15,966 nucleotides of DNA from Clostridiales bacterium (lineage in GTDB: Bacteria; Bacillota; Clostridia; Oscillospirales; Acutalibacteraceae): the NCBI GenBank assembly GCA_019421725.1, contig JAHZES010000026.1, positions 1 through 15,966 of the forward strand, given 5' to 3'. The notes beneath the pieces are model-generated. The model made no database searches, was not told the DNA's origin, and worked only from the letters and a program-made list of their open reading frames with translations. The first letter of the stretch is position 1; every line of letters starts with the position of its first letter. The translations under genes were made by a program, and so were the position numbers. Shown one piece after another: positions 14,627-15,966 of the stretch.

Positions 14627-15966
14627 ATGGAAGAGCAGTATAATGTTGAAAAATTAATGGAGCTGACGGAAAAACGGCAGTTCCGGGAGCTGAAAAACCA
14701 GCTTATTGAGTTGAACGAGGCGGACATTGCAGAGTTTTTGGAGGAGCTGCCGCAGGAAAAGAGCGTTGTGGTATTTCGGATGCTGCCAAAGGAGCAGGCC
14801 GCCGACGTCTTCGCTTTTCTCCCTCCCGAGGTTCAGGGACAGATCATCAACGGAATCACGGATACCGAGTTGAAAAACATTGTGGAAGACCTTTACGTCG
14901 ACGACGCCGTCGATATGCTGGAAGAGCTGCCCGCAACAGTTGTTCGCCGCGTGCTGCAAAACGCCGCGCCGGACACCCGCCAGCTGATCAACCAGTTTCT
15001 CAATTACCCAGAAAACAGCGCCGGAACCATTATGACCGCCGAATATATCGGGCTGAAAAAAGACATGACGGTGGAGCAGTCGTTTGATTATATCCGGAAA
15101 AACGGCGTAGACAAAGAAACCATTTATATCTGTTATGTTACGGATGCCCAGCGCCACCTTGAAGGCGTTGTAACGGTCCGCGACCTTTTGATGCATTCTT
15201 ATGAAACCGTTATCGGCACCATTATGGACGATAACGTGATCAAGGCGGTCACGACCGACGACCGCGAGGATGTCGTTGATACCTTTAACAAATACGACCT
15301 GATCGCACTGCCGGTGGTGGACCACGAAAACCGGCTGGTCGGCATCGTCACCGTTGACGACGCCGTCGACGTTATGGAGCAGGAAGCGACCGAGGATATT
15401 GAAAAAATGGCCGCCATGGTGCCGAGCGACCAGCCGTACCTGAAGCAGAAGGTCTGGGTCATGGCACGCAACCGCATCGGCTGGCTGTTGGTGCTGATGG
15501 TCAGTAGCATGATCACCGGAGGAATCCTCGCTCACTATGAGCAGGCCTTTGCGGCTCTGCCGCTGCTGGTCACCTTTATTCCCATGTTGACTGACACCGG
15601 CGGAAACGCAGGCAGCCAAAGCAGCACCAGCATCATCTGCGGAATGACGCTGGGCGAAATTCAGCTGCGCGACCTTCCCCGCGTCGTCTGGAAGGAAACC
15701 CGAATTTCTCTTCTTTGCGGCACTGCGCTCGGGCTGGTCAACTTTATCCGCCTGATGATCGTTTACCCCGGCCAGCTGATGATCTGCCTGACCGTGGTGC
15801 TGAGCCTGTTTGTTACCGTTCTGCTTGCCCAGGTGATCGGCTGCATTCTGCCGCTGATTGCCGAAAAGCTTCACCTTGACCCTGCCATTATGGCTGCTCC
15901 GCTGATCACCACCATTGTGGATGCCGTCAGCCTGGTGGTCTATTTTCAAATCGCCTGCTCGCTGCT
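14627..15966 (+). CDS. mgtE: Magnesium transporter MgtE (3' end outside window)
   Basis: 446 codons are present and only a few C-terminal residues should be missing. The order is that of MgtE: an acidic N-domain of helical repeats (about 1-130, LNEADIAEFLEELP, DDAVDMLEELP), two CBS domains (about 135-255, SAGTIMTAEYIGL, GVVTVRDLLMH, LPVVDHENRLVGIVTVDDAVDVM), a linking helix (EDIEKMAAM), then the membrane domain from about 283. That domain has GGNAGSQSST (325-334) and the pore aspartate region PLITTIVDA (D432). The cytosolic domains sense Mg2+ and close the channel when it is high. I chose the ATG at 14627 (AAAGG 12 bases upstream) because MEEQYNVEKLMELTEKRQF fits the family start; an ATG at 14657 lacks a ribosome site. 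The long leader suggests added transcriptional control. Confidence 0.95.
   Translation, partial: MEEQYNVEKLMELTEKRQFRELKNQLIELNEADIAEFLEELPQEKSVVVFRMLPKEQAADVFAFLPPEVQGQIINGITDTELKNIVEDLYVDDAVDMLEELPATVVRRVLQNAAPDTRQLINQFLNYPENSAGTIMTAEYIGLKKDMTVEQSFDYIRKNGVDKETIYICYVTDAQRHLEGVVTVRDLLMHSYETVIGTIMDDNVIKAVTTDDREDVVDTFNKYDLIALPVVDHENRLVGIVTVDDAVDVMEQEATEDIEKMAAMVPSDQPYLKQKVWVMARNRIGWLLVLMVSSMITGGILAHYEQAFAALPLLVTFIPMLTDTGGNAGSQSSTSIICGMTLGEIQLRDLPRVVWKETRISLLCGTALGLVNFIRLMIVYPGQLMICLTVVLSLFVTVLLAQVIGCILPLIAEKLHLDPAIMAAPLITTIVDAVSLVVYFQIACSL

Noticed and set aside
14215..14727. Minus-strand open frame of 170 codons across the mgtE leader
   Set aside because: It runs through the mgtE promoter, terminator and coding start on the opposite strand. 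Its composition is low in information and it has no supporting start signal.
14654..15949. Minus-strand open frame of 431 codons opposite mgtE
   Set aside because: It is a His/Asp/Gln-rich antisense shadow of the conserved MgtE frame, with no ribosome site or family resemblance.

Overview
The window is about 16 kb of GC-rich chromosomal DNA from what looks like a Gram-positive Clostridia bacterium. An Oscillospiraceae/Ruminococcaceae-type genome is my inference. The grounds are strong AGGAGG-type ribosome sites, frequent GTG/TTG starts, a RicA/YlbF-family protein, a small alarmone synthetase, an endonuclease-type MutL, and the gene order miaB-ricA-mutS-mutL-miaA known from Bacillus and Clostridia. 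I see no mobile element, CRISPR array, rRNA or tRNA. Nearly all of it is housekeeping sequence.

Left block (1-8742, minus strand): one long operon read right to left. It starts at a good extended -10 promoter (8714-8742) and runs miaB (tRNA ms2i6A methylthiotransferase), a ricA/ymcA-like gene with a C-terminal cysteine cluster, mutS and mutL (mismatch repair), miaA (tRNA i6A37 prenyltransferase) and a HlyD-like membrane-anchored protein cut by the window edge. MiaA makes the substrate of MiaB, so the two tRNA-37 enzymes bracket the mismatch-repair pair. Gaps are 50-110 nt and none holds a convincing terminator.

Middle block (8743-12684): a divergently transcribed small alarmone (p)ppGpp synthetase has its own promoter and a perfect 18-bp terminator hairpin. 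It converges on a minus-strand pair, argS followed by a CorA-family divalent-cation channel gene. A terminator-like hairpin lies in the argS-corA gap just ahead of the corA ribosome site.

Right block (12735-15966, plus strand): an IspD/TarI-type cytidylyltransferase and an unrecognised two-helix membrane protein form a short operon. It is divergent from argS, and the two divergent promoters are mirror copies of each other. Next comes mgtE, a Mg2+ transporter lacking only its last few codons here. mgtE has its own promoter abutting the previous stop codon and a leader of about 400 nt. That leader folds on paper into several helices, carries a small ORF with a strong ribosome site, and ends in a strong intrinsic terminator before the mgtE start.

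The most interesting unexplained part is the mgtE leader (14222-14626). It has the architecture of a transcription-attenuating riboswitch or leader-peptide system, but I do not recognise the canonical M-box sequence in it. The corA leader hairpin, the mirrored argS/ispD promoters and the Cys-rich RicA-like protein come next.
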